Positions 33,879 through 43,497 of a stretch of DNA of 64,000 bases are shown here, piece after piece (positions within the stretch are counted from its first letter, which is position 1; every line of letters starts with the position of its first letter). The stretch comes from Candidatus Zixiibacteriota bacterium. Its GTDB lineage: Bacteria; Zixibacteria; MSB-5A5; GN15; FEB-12. The position numbers and the translations under genes were made by a program. Below the pieces are notes generated by a model that was not told the origin of the DNA, did no database searches, and was given only the letters and a program-made list of their open reading frames with translations. The stretch covers positions 1 through 64,000 of the forward strand of contig JAHOYZ010000021.1 of assembly GCA_019038695.1 (NCBI GenBank), written 5' to 3'.

Positions 33879-36805
33879 TGCTGGAGTTGTGGCCGCATAT
33901 GTTGCTTTCAGTTTTCGTCGTGCTGGTGATTGTGTTTCTGGTTGTTAGATTACGACTGTTCGCCGGAGAGGGAGTTTCGGGCAGGGGTTTCTTCCTGGCG
34001 GGAGGGGTTCTTCTCGTGCTGGTTTCAGTATGGCGGAGTGTTACATATCTAACCGCGTACAATGACTGGTTCCTTGACGGAGTCTACCAGATTATTGATG
34101 TGATTTGGTTGGGCGTACTTCTGATTGGGATTGCCTTGGTGACAATTGGTCTCGCTCTGTACGCTGATCATTGGCAGTGCAAGCGGCGTGAGATCGAGAT
34201 CCGGGATCAGAAACTGTCCATTCTGGATAACCTGCAGCGTGATGCTCGCGGTCCCTATCAACTCATGGCGTTGCTTGATATGTCGGTCAAGGAAATCATT
34301 GCCCAGTTGCCTGAGTGTGCCGGAGCAGTTTTCCTGTTGAATCGCAATCAACGCCAGTTCGTTCTTGGCGCCGGAGTTGGATTCACCAAATCGGAACAGG
34401 GGGTGCTGGAGTACCTGCCGTTGGAGCACAATCTGGTTAGCCAGGCACTTGATGTTGGAGAGCCACTATTAGGGGGACCGTTTGATCTTGTTGATCGATC
34501 AGGAAAAATCCACTCTTCCCGATTCAAATCATCCCTGGTTCTGCCCTTGATTTCGGGAGTAGACAAGATCGGAGGCATTCTTCTACTGGGTGATGATGAT
34601 CGATCATTTAGTCATCAGGAAGTACGCTATCTGCAACCAGTGGCCGAGTGGTTGGTTGAGAGAATAAAGTCTGCTCGATTGGAACGGGAATTGTCAGCAG
34701 CACAAACTGAATCAAAAAACTACAATACGGCCAGGGCTGATTTGTCGGCGCGTGTGCTGGAAGTAGCGAGTGCCTTGACTTCATCAGATGCTGCGACTGC
34801 ATTTTGTCGCTGCCTGGTAGGGTTGGGTTCGGCCGGATCAGCGCATTTGGCTGGGATTGTTAACGGCCAATTACAAGTTCTTAGCGGAAGCGAACCGTTG
34901 CAAAGCTTATCGGAAAGCTACAAGACAGCTCTCGTTGATGCCGTTGACCGTCACAAGCCTCTTATCATCAATCAGGAGGCAACTGCGGATAGTGGGCGTC
35001 AATATGTGGCGTATTCCACTTTAGTGTTTCCGATCCCCGATTCGTCGGACCGAAATGCTCTATTACTGAGACGTGAGGGTTCCCAGTTCAAGTTGAGTGA
35101 TTACGAATTAAAAACGGTCGAGATGTTCGTGCCTCTGGCTCGGTTGGCTCTTCAGAGGGATGATACTCGTCGCGTTAGTGTTACACAACGTCGTGGTTTT
35201 CAGACGATACTGGGCTTGATGCAATTCGATGGTGATGGTCGTTTTCAGGATTCTCCCGCGTTTTTCCTTGAGCAAATGAACAAACTCCTCCCGAATAGCA
35301 GTCAGGGAATAACTTTTGTGCGGTCCAGAGATGGTAGCATGAAGGCGGTTGGGGGACTGCGGTTGGGTGACAGCGAGATTGAAGGGCTTGAAATCCTACC
35401 CGGTGAAGGAATGGTTGGAGCAACTTCCAATCGTGGAGAGCCATCTTTTGTGTATGGTAGGAAGGACGTGGCCAGAGCTCTTGAGGATTTCGATTCCTCC
35501 GTTCGCGATAGGTTGTATCGGATGTTAGGCGAACGTGGTCTACCGCCGTTTGTGGCTGCTTGTCCTGTTCACTGCGTAGAGCAGGTAGTAGGAGTTGTGA
35601 TGCTCTTTGTCTTTGATATGACCGAGAGTGAGCGTGGAGAGTGGGAACGACTTCTCACGCTCGCCATGTCTTTGTACTCTATGCGTTTGACGGTCGGGGA
35701 ACTTCATCGGGTGGGACGAACGCTGGAAGGTGGCGAGAGTGGCCTTCAGATTGGGGCTGCGACGAATCGTTTCAATAACCATCTTTCTGCCATTATCGGA
35801 AATGCGGAGCTAGCCATATCGCGTCCCGAACTCGGTGGTGAGGTGGCAGAGCATTTGCGCAGCATTATTATCGAAGCGGAATTGGCTGCGGGATATATGA
35901 AAGATACTTTTGGGGCAGAATCAGCGGCCGATGAAGCAGCGATTCTGGACGAAGCTCCAACTCTGGACGTGTTGATTCGGTCGTTTTTGAAGCCGCATCA
36001 TATATCAGGTAAGCTGCATATGATTGGTGATCGTCCGCGGGAGCTCAGTTTGGAATTGAAATCCGAGACCGTAATTGATGCGATCGATCAGCGGGTCCAG
36101 GATCTGGTCCTCGGTGCTCTGGATCGGTTTGGTGCCGTTGCCGCAGAGGATGACCGACTCGCGGTAACAAGCTACCGCGAAGGTGAATACGTTTACGTTG
36201 ACATTTCGCGTCATCAGGAGAACTTTCCTCCCGTCGAGCATGTGTCCGGTTTCGGAGATTACGAACTTCCGCAGGAAGCCCTGCGATTTCGTCCAGCCGA
36301 TAGCTATCTCAGGCATGCGGTCGATACCGGTTGTCGATATGCCTATGACCGGACGAATCAGACACTTACATATCTCTCGTTTAGGTTTCCCGTTCGATCC
36401 CCGAAGGATGTTTTGTACTCCGCCGGAAGCAAGGAAGTATCAATTCTGGCAGTGGATGATCAGAGTGTTATTCTTGATCTGGTCTCGGCCATGTGTCAGT
36501 CTCTTGGCTATAGTGTGAAAACCGCTACATCCGGAAAAGAGGCCATACAGGCGGTACGTGATTCAAGATTTGACATCATTCTGCTGGATCTGGCTATGCC
36601 AGAGATGTCGGGACTGGAGGCCGCCGCCCAAATCAGGCGAATCAGCCCTGGTCTGCCCATTGTGCTGGTCACCGGATGGGGCGTCGATATTGATCCCGCT
36701 CAACTCGAGGCCCTTGGGATTGAAGATGTGCTGTACAAACCGTTCAGGATCGAGCAATTAACAGAAAAAATCCAGTCTATTGCCCACGTACTCGACTCTC
36801 GCTGA
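33878..36805 (+). CDS. GAF-domain hybrid sensor with degenerate kinase core and receiver domain
   Basis: Protein of 975 residues. Three N-terminal membrane helices (about 5-25, 40-58, 72-95), then two or three GAF-like domains (about 125-270, 300-440, 460-620). A histidine-kinase dimerisation helix follows in which the phospho-acceptor is replaced: 'NRFNNHLSAIIGN' has Asn630 where relatives have His. The region that should be the ATP-binding domain (about 700-850) lacks the DNGxG and GxGxGL motifs. A C-terminal receiver domain is intact: Asp860/Asp861, phospho-acceptor Asp904 in 'ILLDLAMPEMSG' and Lys954 in 'YKPF'. So it likely receives phosphate rather than making it. It begins on the stop codon of miaB with 'ggaggtgac' upstream. 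Confidence 0.8.
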   Translation: MLELWPHMLLSVFVVLVIVFLVVRLRLFAGEGVSGRGFFLAGGVLLVLVSVWRSVTYLTAYNDWFLDGVYQIIDVIWLGVLLIGIALVTIGLALYADHWQCKRREIEIRDQKLSILDNLQRDARGPYQLMALLDMSVKEIIAQLPECAGAVFLLNRNQRQFVLGAGVGFTKSEQGVLEYLPLEHNLVSQALDVGEPLLGGPFDLVDRSGKIHSSRFKSSLVLPLISGVDKIGGILLLGDDDRSFSHQEVRYLQPVAEWLVERIKSARLERELSAAQTESKNYNTARADLSARVLEVASALTSSDAATAFCRCLVGLGSAGSAHLAGIVNGQLQVLSGSEPLQSLSESYKTALVDAVDRHKPLIINQEATADSGRQYVAYSTLVFPIPDSSDRNALLLRREGSQFKLSDYELKTVEMFVPLARLALQRDDTRRVSVTQRRGFQTILGLMQFDGDGRFQDSPAFFLEQMNKLLPNSSQGITFVRSRDGSMKAVGGLRLGDSEIEGLEILPGEGMVGATSNRGEPSFVYGRKDVARALEDFDSSVRDRLYRMLGERGLPPFVAACPVHCVEQVVGVVMLFVFDMTESERGEWERLLTLAMSLYSMRLTVGELHRVGRTLEGGESGLQIGAATNRFNNHLSAIIGNAELAISRPELGGEVAEHLRSIIIEAELAAGYMKDTFGAESAADEAAILDEAPTLDVLIRSFLKPHHISGKLHMIGDRPRELSLELKSETVIDAIDQRVQDLVLGALDRFGAVAAEDDRLAVTSYREGEYVYVDISRHQENFPPVEHVSGFGDYELPQEALRFRPADSYLRHAVDTGCRYAYDRTNQTLTYLSFRFPVRSPKDVLYSAGSKEVSILAVDDQSVILDLVSAMCQSLGYSVKTATSGKEAIQAVRDSRFDIILLDLAMPEMSGLEAAAQIRRISPGLPIVLVTGWGVDIDPAQLEALGIEDVLYKPFRIEQLTEKIQSIAHVLDSR

Positions 36806-36890
36806 TCATTCTATCCAACCAGTTGTTGACCTCATGGCTAACGATTTTGGGTTATCGGTCGATAAGAGAAAGAGAAACTGAGAGGTAGCT

Positions 36891-38216
36891 GTGGATAAAA
36901 CGAGAATTATTGAGCAAATCAGAGAAAACAACCGGATACTATCATTACCACAGACGCTCTCGGAGATTCTGGCGGAAGTTGGCAAAGATGATTTCTCTCC
37001 GGATTCGCTGGCGAAGATAATCCTGAAAGATCCGTCACTCACCGGCAAAATTCTCCAACTGGCCAACTCTTCATTTTATCACCAGCTCAGCGAGATAAAG
37101 ACTGTTCAACAGGCGGTTTCGATTCTGGGCATGACGACCGTTAAGTGTATGGCTTTGTCCACCTCGGTGTTTCATCCCGACAAGGTTGCCTCCGAAACCG
37201 GCGTAGATCCCAAGTCTTTCTTTACCTACGTTCTTTCGATTGCAGCGGCCAGTGAACAGTTGGCCAAGTGCTTGGGCCACCAGGCATCGGAGGAAGCATT
37301 CGTGGCCGGACTCCTTACCGATATTGGAGTCCTGTTTTTCCTGCATCACTATCCCCGGGAGTATGGTGAAATTGTCTCCGGACGGAGTTCGGCTCCTAAC
37401 CTGGTTGAGGCGGAGCGGGAGATTTTCGGCACTGATCATATGGAGGTTGGGTATCACCTGGCTAAGACCTGGGGATTGCCGGACTACGTGCTGAAGGCGA
37501 TAAGAGGACACCACGATATCTCAGAACTTCAAGACAGTCACCCACTGACAAATTCAGTGAGTTTGGCTGTCCTCCTGACGACTGATGAATTCTCTGGCTT
37601 CAAACAACCAATTGAGAGGCGACTGGAAGATGTTGCCCGGGTTGTTGACGAGCTTGGAATCAGCAAGGAACAGGTTGACGAAGTTACATTTTCATTACTC
37701 CCTAAGACTTTGGAAACGGCCGAGTTTGTGGGTGTTGATATTGGCAATGTCGAAGAAATCCTGACGCGAGCCAACCAGGAAATCTGGAAGTCGTACCTGA
37801 CCATTGAGAACCTCTTCAAAGAACGTTCGGAACTTACTCAGAAGCTTCTGGAGCAGGAACGCGTTCGTGGGGCAGAGGAGGCCAAGAATATTGCGATGGC
37901 TACCCTATCACATTATCTCAACAACGCTATCATGGCCATCTTTGGCCGATCCCAGATAATGCGAATGCACTTTGAGCGAGGACAAACGGAGAAGATCTAT
38001 GACACCCTGCCAAGAGAACTCGATGTCATCGATAATTCAGTAAAGAGGATGGTGGCAGTGCTGGCGGAGATGAAAGATATCTCACCTATTGATTCGAAGC
38101 GCCTTCATTCAATGTCGGAAGCTCTCAACCTGGACGATCGGATTGAGTCGCGTTTAACGAAGATGGATTTCGACAGTACCTTGCCTGAGAAGCGCACTGC
38201 CGAGTTGAGCAAGTGA
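36891..38216 (+). CDS. HDOD-domain protein with orphan kinase dimerisation helix
   Basis: Protein of 441 residues. Residues about 15-215 form an HDOD domain ('IILKDPSLTGKILQLANSSF', 'VQQAVSILGMTTVKCMALS', 'EAFVAGLLTDIGVLFFLHHY', 'GHHDI'), a regulatory relative of HD phosphohydrolases found in signalling proteins. After a helical linker, residues about 330-400 resemble a DHp dimerisation domain: 'MATLSHYLNNAIMAIFGRSQ' with His341 in the phospho-acceptor position. No ATP-binding domain follows. It is 85 bases behind the receiver-carrying pseudo-kinase, which suggests that the two work in one phosphorelay. GTG start at 36891 with 'gagagg' upstream. The HDOD call is firm, the DHp call fairly so. 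Confidence 0.82.
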   Translation: MDKTRIIEQIRENNRILSLPQTLSEILAEVGKDDFSPDSLAKIILKDPSLTGKILQLANSSFYHQLSEIKTVQQAVSILGMTTVKCMALSTSVFHPDKVASETGVDPKSFFTYVLSIAAASEQLAKCLGHQASEEAFVAGLLTDIGVLFFLHHYPREYGEIVSGRSSAPNLVEAEREIFGTDHMEVGYHLAKTWGLPDYVLKAIRGHHDISELQDSHPLTNSVSLAVLLTTDEFSGFKQPIERRLEDVARVVDELGISKEQVDEVTFSLLPKTLETAEFVGVDIGNVEEILTRANQEIWKSYLTIENLFKERSELTQKLLEQERVRGAEEAKNIAMATLSHYLNNAIMAIFGRSQIMRMHFERGQTEKIYDTLPRELDVIDNSVKRMVAVLAEMKDISPIDSKRLHSMSEALNLDDRIESRLTKMDFDSTLPEKRTAELSK

Positions 38217-38263
38217 TGTCCTATCCGGTTGACTCTATCTCAACCAATCCTTAATTTAAGCTC

Positions 38264-39463
38264 ATGTTGACTTACCTCACTTCCGGCGAATCTCATGGGC
38301 CGCAATTGACGGCCGTTATGGACGGACTCCCGTCCGGACTATCAGTGAACATCGACCAGATCAATTTCCAACTCGCTCGTCGTCAGAAGGGATATGGTCG
38401 GGGCGGACGTATGAAAATCGAGAACGATCAAGTCCAAATTGTCTCTGGTATTCGGGGGGGAGTAACTATCGGAGGGCCGATTACATTCGTTATTCCCAAT
38501 CGTGACTGGGTCAACTGGAAGCGAATTATGCATCCCGTCAACGACCTGCCAGATGATTTGTCGCCAGGGGAGCGTCGGTTGGCGTACCAGACATCCTGTC
38601 CGCGACCGGGGCATGCCGACCTGGCTGGGGCTGTGAAATGGAACCACCATGATATGCGCAACGTACTTGAGCGAGCTTCAGCTCGTGAGACGGCGGCCAG
38701 AGTTGCTCTGGGTGCCTTATCACGACAGCTTCTGGAGCATTTCGGTGTTTCCATCGCTTCTCACGTAGTGCGCATAGGACCAGTGGCTCTGGATAGAAAA
38801 TCTGATCTTTCAGATCTTGGTCTAGTGACGAGCGTTACGGAGGCATCCGAAGTTCGCTGCCTTGACAAGGAGACCGGGGAGAGAATGAAGGACGCTATAG
38901 ATGAGGCGAAAGAAGCGGGCGATTCGCTGGGTGGTGTGGCCGAGATAATTATCCGTGGTCTACCCGTCGGACTGGGTGGCTTCTCGCAGTGGTACGATCG
39001 ACTTGACGGTCAGCTGGCGGGAGCCATGATGGCTATTCACTCCGTCAAAGGGGTGGAAATAGGGATGGGTTTTGAAATGGCCACGCGGCACGGTTCCGAA
39101 GTACACGATCAGATATTTCACGACCCTGAGGGGAGCAGGAACCGGAAATATTTCTACCGTTCGAGCAACAACGCCGGCGGCATTGAGGGTGGTATCACCA
39201 ACGGCGAGGACATCATCATACGCGTGGCAAGTAAGCCGATTTCGACCTTGACTCGCCCTCTAGCGACAGTTGATGTGCGTTCCAAGGAACCGGCTATAGC
39301 AATGGTGGAGCGAACCGACAACTGTGTAGTACCTGCTCTGGCGGTCATCGGAGAGACAGTTGCGTCCCTGGTGTTGGCGGAAGCCTTTCTGCAAAAATTT
39401 GGTTCGGATAATATGGTTGAGACGGAGCGCAACTATCGATCGTTTATTAAATCCGAGTTCTAA
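38264..39463 (+). CDS. aroC: Chorismate synthase
   Basis: Protein of 399 residues. It catalyses the last step of the shikimate pathway, EPSP to chorismate, using reduced FMN. Family landmarks are present in order: 'TSGESHGPQLTAVMDGLPSG', 'ARRQKGYGRGGRMKIENDQV', 'RPGHADLAGAVKW', 'RASARETAARVALG', 'GGFSQWYDRLDGQLAGAMM', and 'SSNNAGGIEGGITNGE'. Length is slightly above the typical 360-390. ATG at 38264; the ribosome binding site is weak. It stands alone among signalling genes and pepA, without other shikimate genes, so its context says little about regulation. Confidence 0.96.
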   Translation: MLTYLTSGESHGPQLTAVMDGLPSGLSVNIDQINFQLARRQKGYGRGGRMKIENDQVQIVSGIRGGVTIGGPITFVIPNRDWVNWKRIMHPVNDLPDDLSPGERRLAYQTSCPRPGHADLAGAVKWNHHDMRNVLERASARETAARVALGALSRQLLEHFGVSIASHVVRIGPVALDRKSDLSDLGLVTSVTEASEVRCLDKETGERMKDAIDEAKEAGDSLGGVAEIIIRGLPVGLGGFSQWYDRLDGQLAGAMMAIHSVKGVEIGMGFEMATRHGSEVHDQIFHDPEGSRNRKYFYRSSNNAGGIEGGITNGEDIIIRVASKPISTLTRPLATVDVRSKEPAIAMVERTDNCVVPALAVIGETVASLVLAEAFLQKFGSDNMVETERNYRSFIKSEF

Positions 39464-39688
39464 CTGTCTATGCATGTCAATTCGCCTGTTGGTTTGGTAT
39501 TGAAATCATGTACCTTGATCATCAAATGGCAGGCAGCTTAACCTACTGATAAGTACGGTAATCTTCATTGCAGTGTAAATGGGGAATCTCTCCGTGATTA
39601 TTCAGAGTATAACGAAGTCTCAGGTTCAAATCGGTTGCCCACGCTGTGTCCAATGCTTAGCTTGTTCTCAACAACAAGGAGTTATGCT

Positions 39689-41182
39689 ATGAATCTAAAG
39701 TACACGGCCGAACACCCGGCCAATTGTGACGCCGACAGTCTGGTGATATTCACGACTGAGTATGAGAAGATCTCCGACAAAACCCTGCGGGAACTTAACG
39801 TAACTTCGGGCGGGGCTGTCGAAACATTGCTGGACTCGGGCCAGTTCAAGGGCAGAGAAGGACAGATAGCGACCATCATGCACCCGGCTGGTTATTCAAC
39901 CAAGCGAGCCATTCTCGTCGGAATAGGTGACCACCGCAAGGTGGATGCTGACTCATACCGTCGTGCTTCGGGGCGCTTGTCCAAAGATCCCGGCCTCAAG
40001 AATTCTTCCTCGGCTTCGTTCTACTTTGGCAAGGCGGAAGATGCTACATTTTATCAGGGAGCGATTGAAGGCTATATTCTGGGTGGTTTCAAGCAACGAG
40101 AATTCAAGACCGGGGATAACGCCGAAGATGATTCCAAACTCAAGACGGTTAATTTTGTAATCGATAACAAGCGTCTTTTAAAGCGGTTGGAGAAAGCTGT
40201 CACACGCGGCCGCATTATGGCTGAAGGACAGTGTCTGGTGCGTCGTCTGGCCAATACTCCTTCGAATCATTTGACACCTGCCAAGTTGGCTACGTTGGCT
40301 AAGAAATTGGCGAAGGCTAATGGTCTCGAATGTACGATCCTTGATCAGAAGAAAATCGAAGCCCAGAAAATGGGAGCCGTATTGTCGGTGGCCAAGGGGT
40401 CAGTTGAGCCGCCGAAATTCATTATCTTAAAATACTCAGGTGGTCATCCGGGTCAGAAACCGGTCGTGTTGGTAGGTAAGGGAGTGACTTTCGATGCTGG
40501 AGGTATATCGCTCAAACCACCTTTGTTGATGCACGAGATGCGGGGAGATATGGCTGGGGCGGCTACAGTTCTGGCCGCCATTGTTGCTGCGGCTCAGCTG
40601 GAGCTGCGACTGAATGTGGTTGCGCTCATGCCGGCGGTCGAGAATCTCCCTTCTGGTACGGCAACCAAACCCGGAGATGTGATCACTTCGCGCAAGGGGT
40701 TGACTATTGAAGTTATAAATACCGATGCTGAAGGACGGCTTATTCTCGCCGACGGACTTGATTTCGCCAATACTTTTGAGCCACAGGCGGTCTTGGATAT
40801 AGCTACTCTTACGGGAGCGGCGCAGTACATTTTGGGTTATGCCGGAGCGCCTGTTCTGGGGAATAACGACAAGCTATTGCAACGAGTGATAAATGCCTCG
40901 GTGGCCACAGCCGAACCGGTCTGGGAGTTGCCGATTTGGGACTACCACCGTGACCAGATGAAATCATCGTTGGCCGATATGGTCAATTCTGCCGGCAAGT
41001 ATGCGGGGACTATTACGGCTACCGTATTTCTTGAGAAATTCGTCGGCGATTGGCCGTGGGTGCATATTGACATCGCTTCAGTGGACCAGGAACCGAAAGG
41101 TCGTCCCTATATGCCCAAAGGTACTACCGGTTTCGGATTGCGCCTGATGGTCGAACTTCTGAGCAACTGGAAAAAGTTGTAG
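39689..41182 (+). CDS. pepA: Leucyl aminopeptidase (M17 family)
   Basis: Cytosolic metallo-aminopeptidase of 497 residues. The N-terminal domain is variable; the C-terminal catalytic domain carries the M17 signature 'NTDAEGRLILADGL', preceded by 'VGKGVTFDAGGISLKP' and 'MRGDMAGAATVLAAI', which supply the Lys, Asp and Glu ligands of the two-metal centre. Family members form hexamers and release N-terminal residues during protein turnover. The ATG at 39689 has 'aaggag' seven bases upstream. It is closed by a strong symmetrical terminator shared with the convergent gene. Confidence 0.94.
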   Translation: MNLKYTAEHPANCDADSLVIFTTEYEKISDKTLRELNVTSGGAVETLLDSGQFKGREGQIATIMHPAGYSTKRAILVGIGDHRKVDADSYRRASGRLSKDPGLKNSSSASFYFGKAEDATFYQGAIEGYILGGFKQREFKTGDNAEDDSKLKTVNFVIDNKRLLKRLEKAVTRGRIMAEGQCLVRRLANTPSNHLTPAKLATLAKKLAKANGLECTILDQKKIEAQKMGAVLSVAKGSVEPPKFIILKYSGGHPGQKPVVLVGKGVTFDAGGISLKPPLLMHEMRGDMAGAATVLAAIVAAAQLELRLNVVALMPAVENLPSGTATKPGDVITSRKGLTIEVINTDAEGRLILADGLDFANTFEPQAVLDIATLTGAAQYILGYAGAPVLGNNDKLLQRVINASVATAEPVWELPIWDYHRDQMKSSLADMVNSAGKYAGTITATVFLEKFVGDWPWVHIDIASVDQEPKGRPYMPKGTTGFGLRLMVELLSNWKKL

Positions 41183-41207
41183 CAGAATCCCATCGATAGA
41201 CATAGAA

Positions 41208-41236
41208 AAAGGCCGCTCAATTTGAGCGGCCTTTCT
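41208..41236 (+). terminator. Bidirectional intrinsic terminator
   Basis: Arms aaaggccgctcaa (41208-41220) and ttgagcggccttt (41222-41234) with A and T tracts on both sides, between convergent genes pepA and 41255. Confidence 0.92.
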
Positions 41237-41254
41237 TTGAGATATTCTGAAAAT

Positions 41255-42262
41255 CTATTTAGGCACGGCTTTTGACCAGGCGGGGAATTTGTCCAGTCCG
41301 GGGCCGGTCAGGCGACGAGCGCCGTTGCCGGTTATGTCGATTATCCAGACAGAACCATCGGTGGTCGAAAAAGTTATCCACTTGGAGTCGGGCGAGAAGG
41401 ATGGCGCGAGAGTGTACATATAGGCTCCAACCGGGGGCGTGAAAACGAGGTAGTGTTCACTCAGATCTGAGGAGGCTATATACAATCCGCCATCGTTGAT
41501 GTTGTTGTTTATGTAGGCGAGCCACTCGCCGTCGGGTGAGAAAGCTGGAGCAACCAGCTTGACATTGCTAGCGGAACGAGCGCGGATGGTATCAACCGGG
41601 ACCATAAAGTTATCTTTGTCAAAGACGACAAATCCTACCGGGCGCTTCTTATAGATAGTGACGGCGGCAATCTTACCTTGTGGTGATGCTGTCGGGGCGA
41701 TCAGGAAATCGTCATCGAAGTTCTGCCAGTCGTTGCGGAGAATCTGGAAGTTCTCACCGGTTGGTCCCATAGTGCATATCTGGTAATTCGGCATGCTGGC
41801 ATTGACCAAATTGGCGTTCATGTCCTTGCAGAACGTGATCGTTTGTCCGTCGGCGGACCACTCGGGTCCTTTGCTACCGAGGTCGTCCGTCAGGCGTGTC
41901 CACCACATCCTATTGTTGGCGTATGCCGAATCCAGCCAGGCCACGAAGATGTCATAAACTTTGTGCATACCGCCCACGACAGGGTCGGGGCCTTTCAGGT
42001 CAACTTTGCCAGAGCGAGTGAAGGCGATCCTGCGGCCATCGGGTGCCCAGCTGACACGGCCGTCGGCGTTGATGGACTCGCAGATCATATCCTGGTTTTT
42101 TCCGTCAGCGTCCATGACCCACACGTTCCCACTTCTGAGAAAGGCAATTTTCCCCTCAGGTAGGCCAATGGTCCCGGCTTTGTCAGCCGGAAGTTTAACA
42201 GCACTGATTGCTACCAGCGGCAGCATAATCAGCGCAAGAGTAGTCAGAGCTAATTTTCTCAT
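41255..42262 (-). CDS. Exported TolB/WD40-like beta-propeller protein
   Basis: Protein of 335 residues. The ATG at 42262 gives a signal peptide ('LALTTLALIMLPLVAISA'). The rest is made of PD40/WD40-like blades with the repeated '(P)FSPDG.W(I/L)(A/T)(Y/F)' pattern: 'VSWAPDGRRIAFTRSG', 'PEWSADGQTITFCKD', 'PAFSPDGEWLAYINN', 'PSFSPDSKWITFSTT'. These blades resemble the TolB propeller. It is 100 residues shorter than TolB and lacks TolB's N-terminal domain, so it is not TolB itself. Probably a periplasmic scaffold or binding protein. No partner is evident; the adjacent beta-barrel gene is on the same strand, about 200 bases upstream. Confidence 0.78.
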   Translation of the reverse strand: MRKLALTTLALIMLPLVAISAVKLPADKAGTIGLPEGKIAFLRSGNVWVMDADGKNQDMICESINADGRVSWAPDGRRIAFTRSGKVDLKGPDPVVGGMHKVYDIFVAWLDSAYANNRMWWTRLTDDLGSKGPEWSADGQTITFCKDMNANLVNASMPNYQICTMGPTGENFQILRNDWQNFDDDFLIAPTASPQGKIAAVTIYKKRPVGFVVFDKDNFMVPVDTIRARSASNVKLVAPAFSPDGEWLAYINNNINDGGLYIASSDLSEHYLVFTPPVGAYMYTLAPSFSPDSKWITFSTTDGSVWIIDITGNGARRLTGPGLDKFPAWSKAVPK

Positions 42263-42469
42263 CCGAAATTCACTTCCAATCACAGGTTTCAATCTCCGTT
42301 TAATGTTCACGGGCACAGCCAAGTATACTCGGTAGAGGCCGTGTGTCAACCCCCCCTGCATTGATTGTCATAGCACCCCTCTCGCCGTTAGGCTTGGTTG
42401 CTCGTAGAGGGCAGAAGTATACGTCCCCACTTTGGGTCAAGTCCGGTCGTCAGCAGGGTTTGATCAGCC

Positions 42470-43318
42470 TTACCACTGAAAATACCGTCTAAATTCGACT
42501 TTACCCCGGAATCCAGACAGGTTCAGATCAACCCGACTGTCGGCTGTCTCATCATAGGTCACAACAACTTCGTCACCTTGAGTATTATACCAGGCTATGT
42601 TCTTGAAGTTCAGGTAGAAGTAGCCGGCATCAGCACAGAGAGCCAGATTAAAGAGATTCAACGGATAGTCCACACCTACATTGAAGGAGATACCGGGGGC
42701 CGAACCCTTGAAAGTAGTATTACCTTCAATCGGAACCGACGTGGCCAGGTTGAGATTTTCATATTCGTTCCAAAGGTCCCAACTGGCGTTGTATAAGCCC
42801 ACCGTTGAGTTAAGGCGAATAGATATACTTTGGATCGGTGTCCCTGGTTGCGGAGAGTTCTTGAGGAAATAGTTTATGCCTGTGGAGAACCCGTAGACTT
42901 TGATCTTGCTGGTGAGATCACTAACTTCTATCGGTGTACCCGACGGAGGTGTGTATGTGAAAGGTCCGGCTTCATCAGATCCGAGTTGCATCCAGTATTC
43001 GCCGCCTACGGTCCAGGCTATCCGATTACCAATGCGCAGACCCATTTCAAGTCCGAATGACGAGGCCAGGTCGAGCGAGGCAATGTCGGCAGTGTTAACC
43101 CGGGCAGAGTTGGCAGTGGCGAACCGGTTGTACGAATTATCCCGGTTTATTCGATTAGCCGTATAACTCAGAGATATCCAACTGAGCTTCTTGGTGTGTT
43201 TTTCCTCAGTTTTCTTGAGGAATTTATCGATGATATCCTGCTCGGTCTGGGCACTGACGGTGGTGACGGCGGCCAGAAGAATGACCAAGGCACTGAGAAT
43301 CATAATAACTCGACGCAT
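42470..43318 (-). CDS. Outer-membrane beta-barrel-like protein
   Basis: Protein of 282 residues with a signal peptide ('MILSALVILLAAVTTVSAQ') and alternating amphipathic strands rich in Gly, Tyr, Asn and Ser ('FGLEMGLRIGNRIAWTVGGE', 'YGFSTGINYFLK', 'ISFNVGVDYPLN'). It ends in an aromatic residue ('KVEFRRYFQW'), as outer-membrane barrel proteins do. About 8-10 strands are likely, similar in size to OmpW- or PorV-like small barrels, but I do not recognise a specific family. Good ribosome site 'gggagg' before the ATG at 43318. Confidence 0.7.
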   Translation of the reverse strand: MRRVIMILSALVILLAAVTTVSAQTEQDIIDKFLKKTEEKHTKKLSWISLSYTANRINRDNSYNRFATANSARVNTADIASLDLASSFGLEMGLRIGNRIAWTVGGEYWMQLGSDEAGPFTYTPPSGTPIEVSDLTSKIKVYGFSTGINYFLKNSPQPGTPIQSISIRLNSTVGLYNASWDLWNEYENLNLATSVPIEGNTTFKGSAPGISFNVGVDYPLNLFNLALCADAGYFYLNFKNIAWYNTQGDEVVVTYDETADSRVDLNLSGFRGKVEFRRYFQW

Positions 43319-43416
43319 AATACCTCCCGGGTACGTTCAGTTGAAACAGCTATTTGTTCGATTATCGGACGAATTGAGAGGTTTCTTGATTCGCTGTGTG
43401 TAGAATATGCACTCAA

Positions 43417-43446
43417 GAAAAGGGCGGGTCATTACGACCCGCCCTG
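43417..43446 (-). terminator. Intrinsic terminator of nifJ
   Basis: Arms agggcgggtc (43421-43430) and gacccgccct (43436-43445); on the minus strand it is followed by 'tttt'. Lies about 50 bases past the nifJ stop. Confidence 0.85.
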
Positions 43447-43497
43447 GATTGGTCTGGTTATCAGGCCAGAACGCCTGCCATTGGCATCAGCCCTTGA

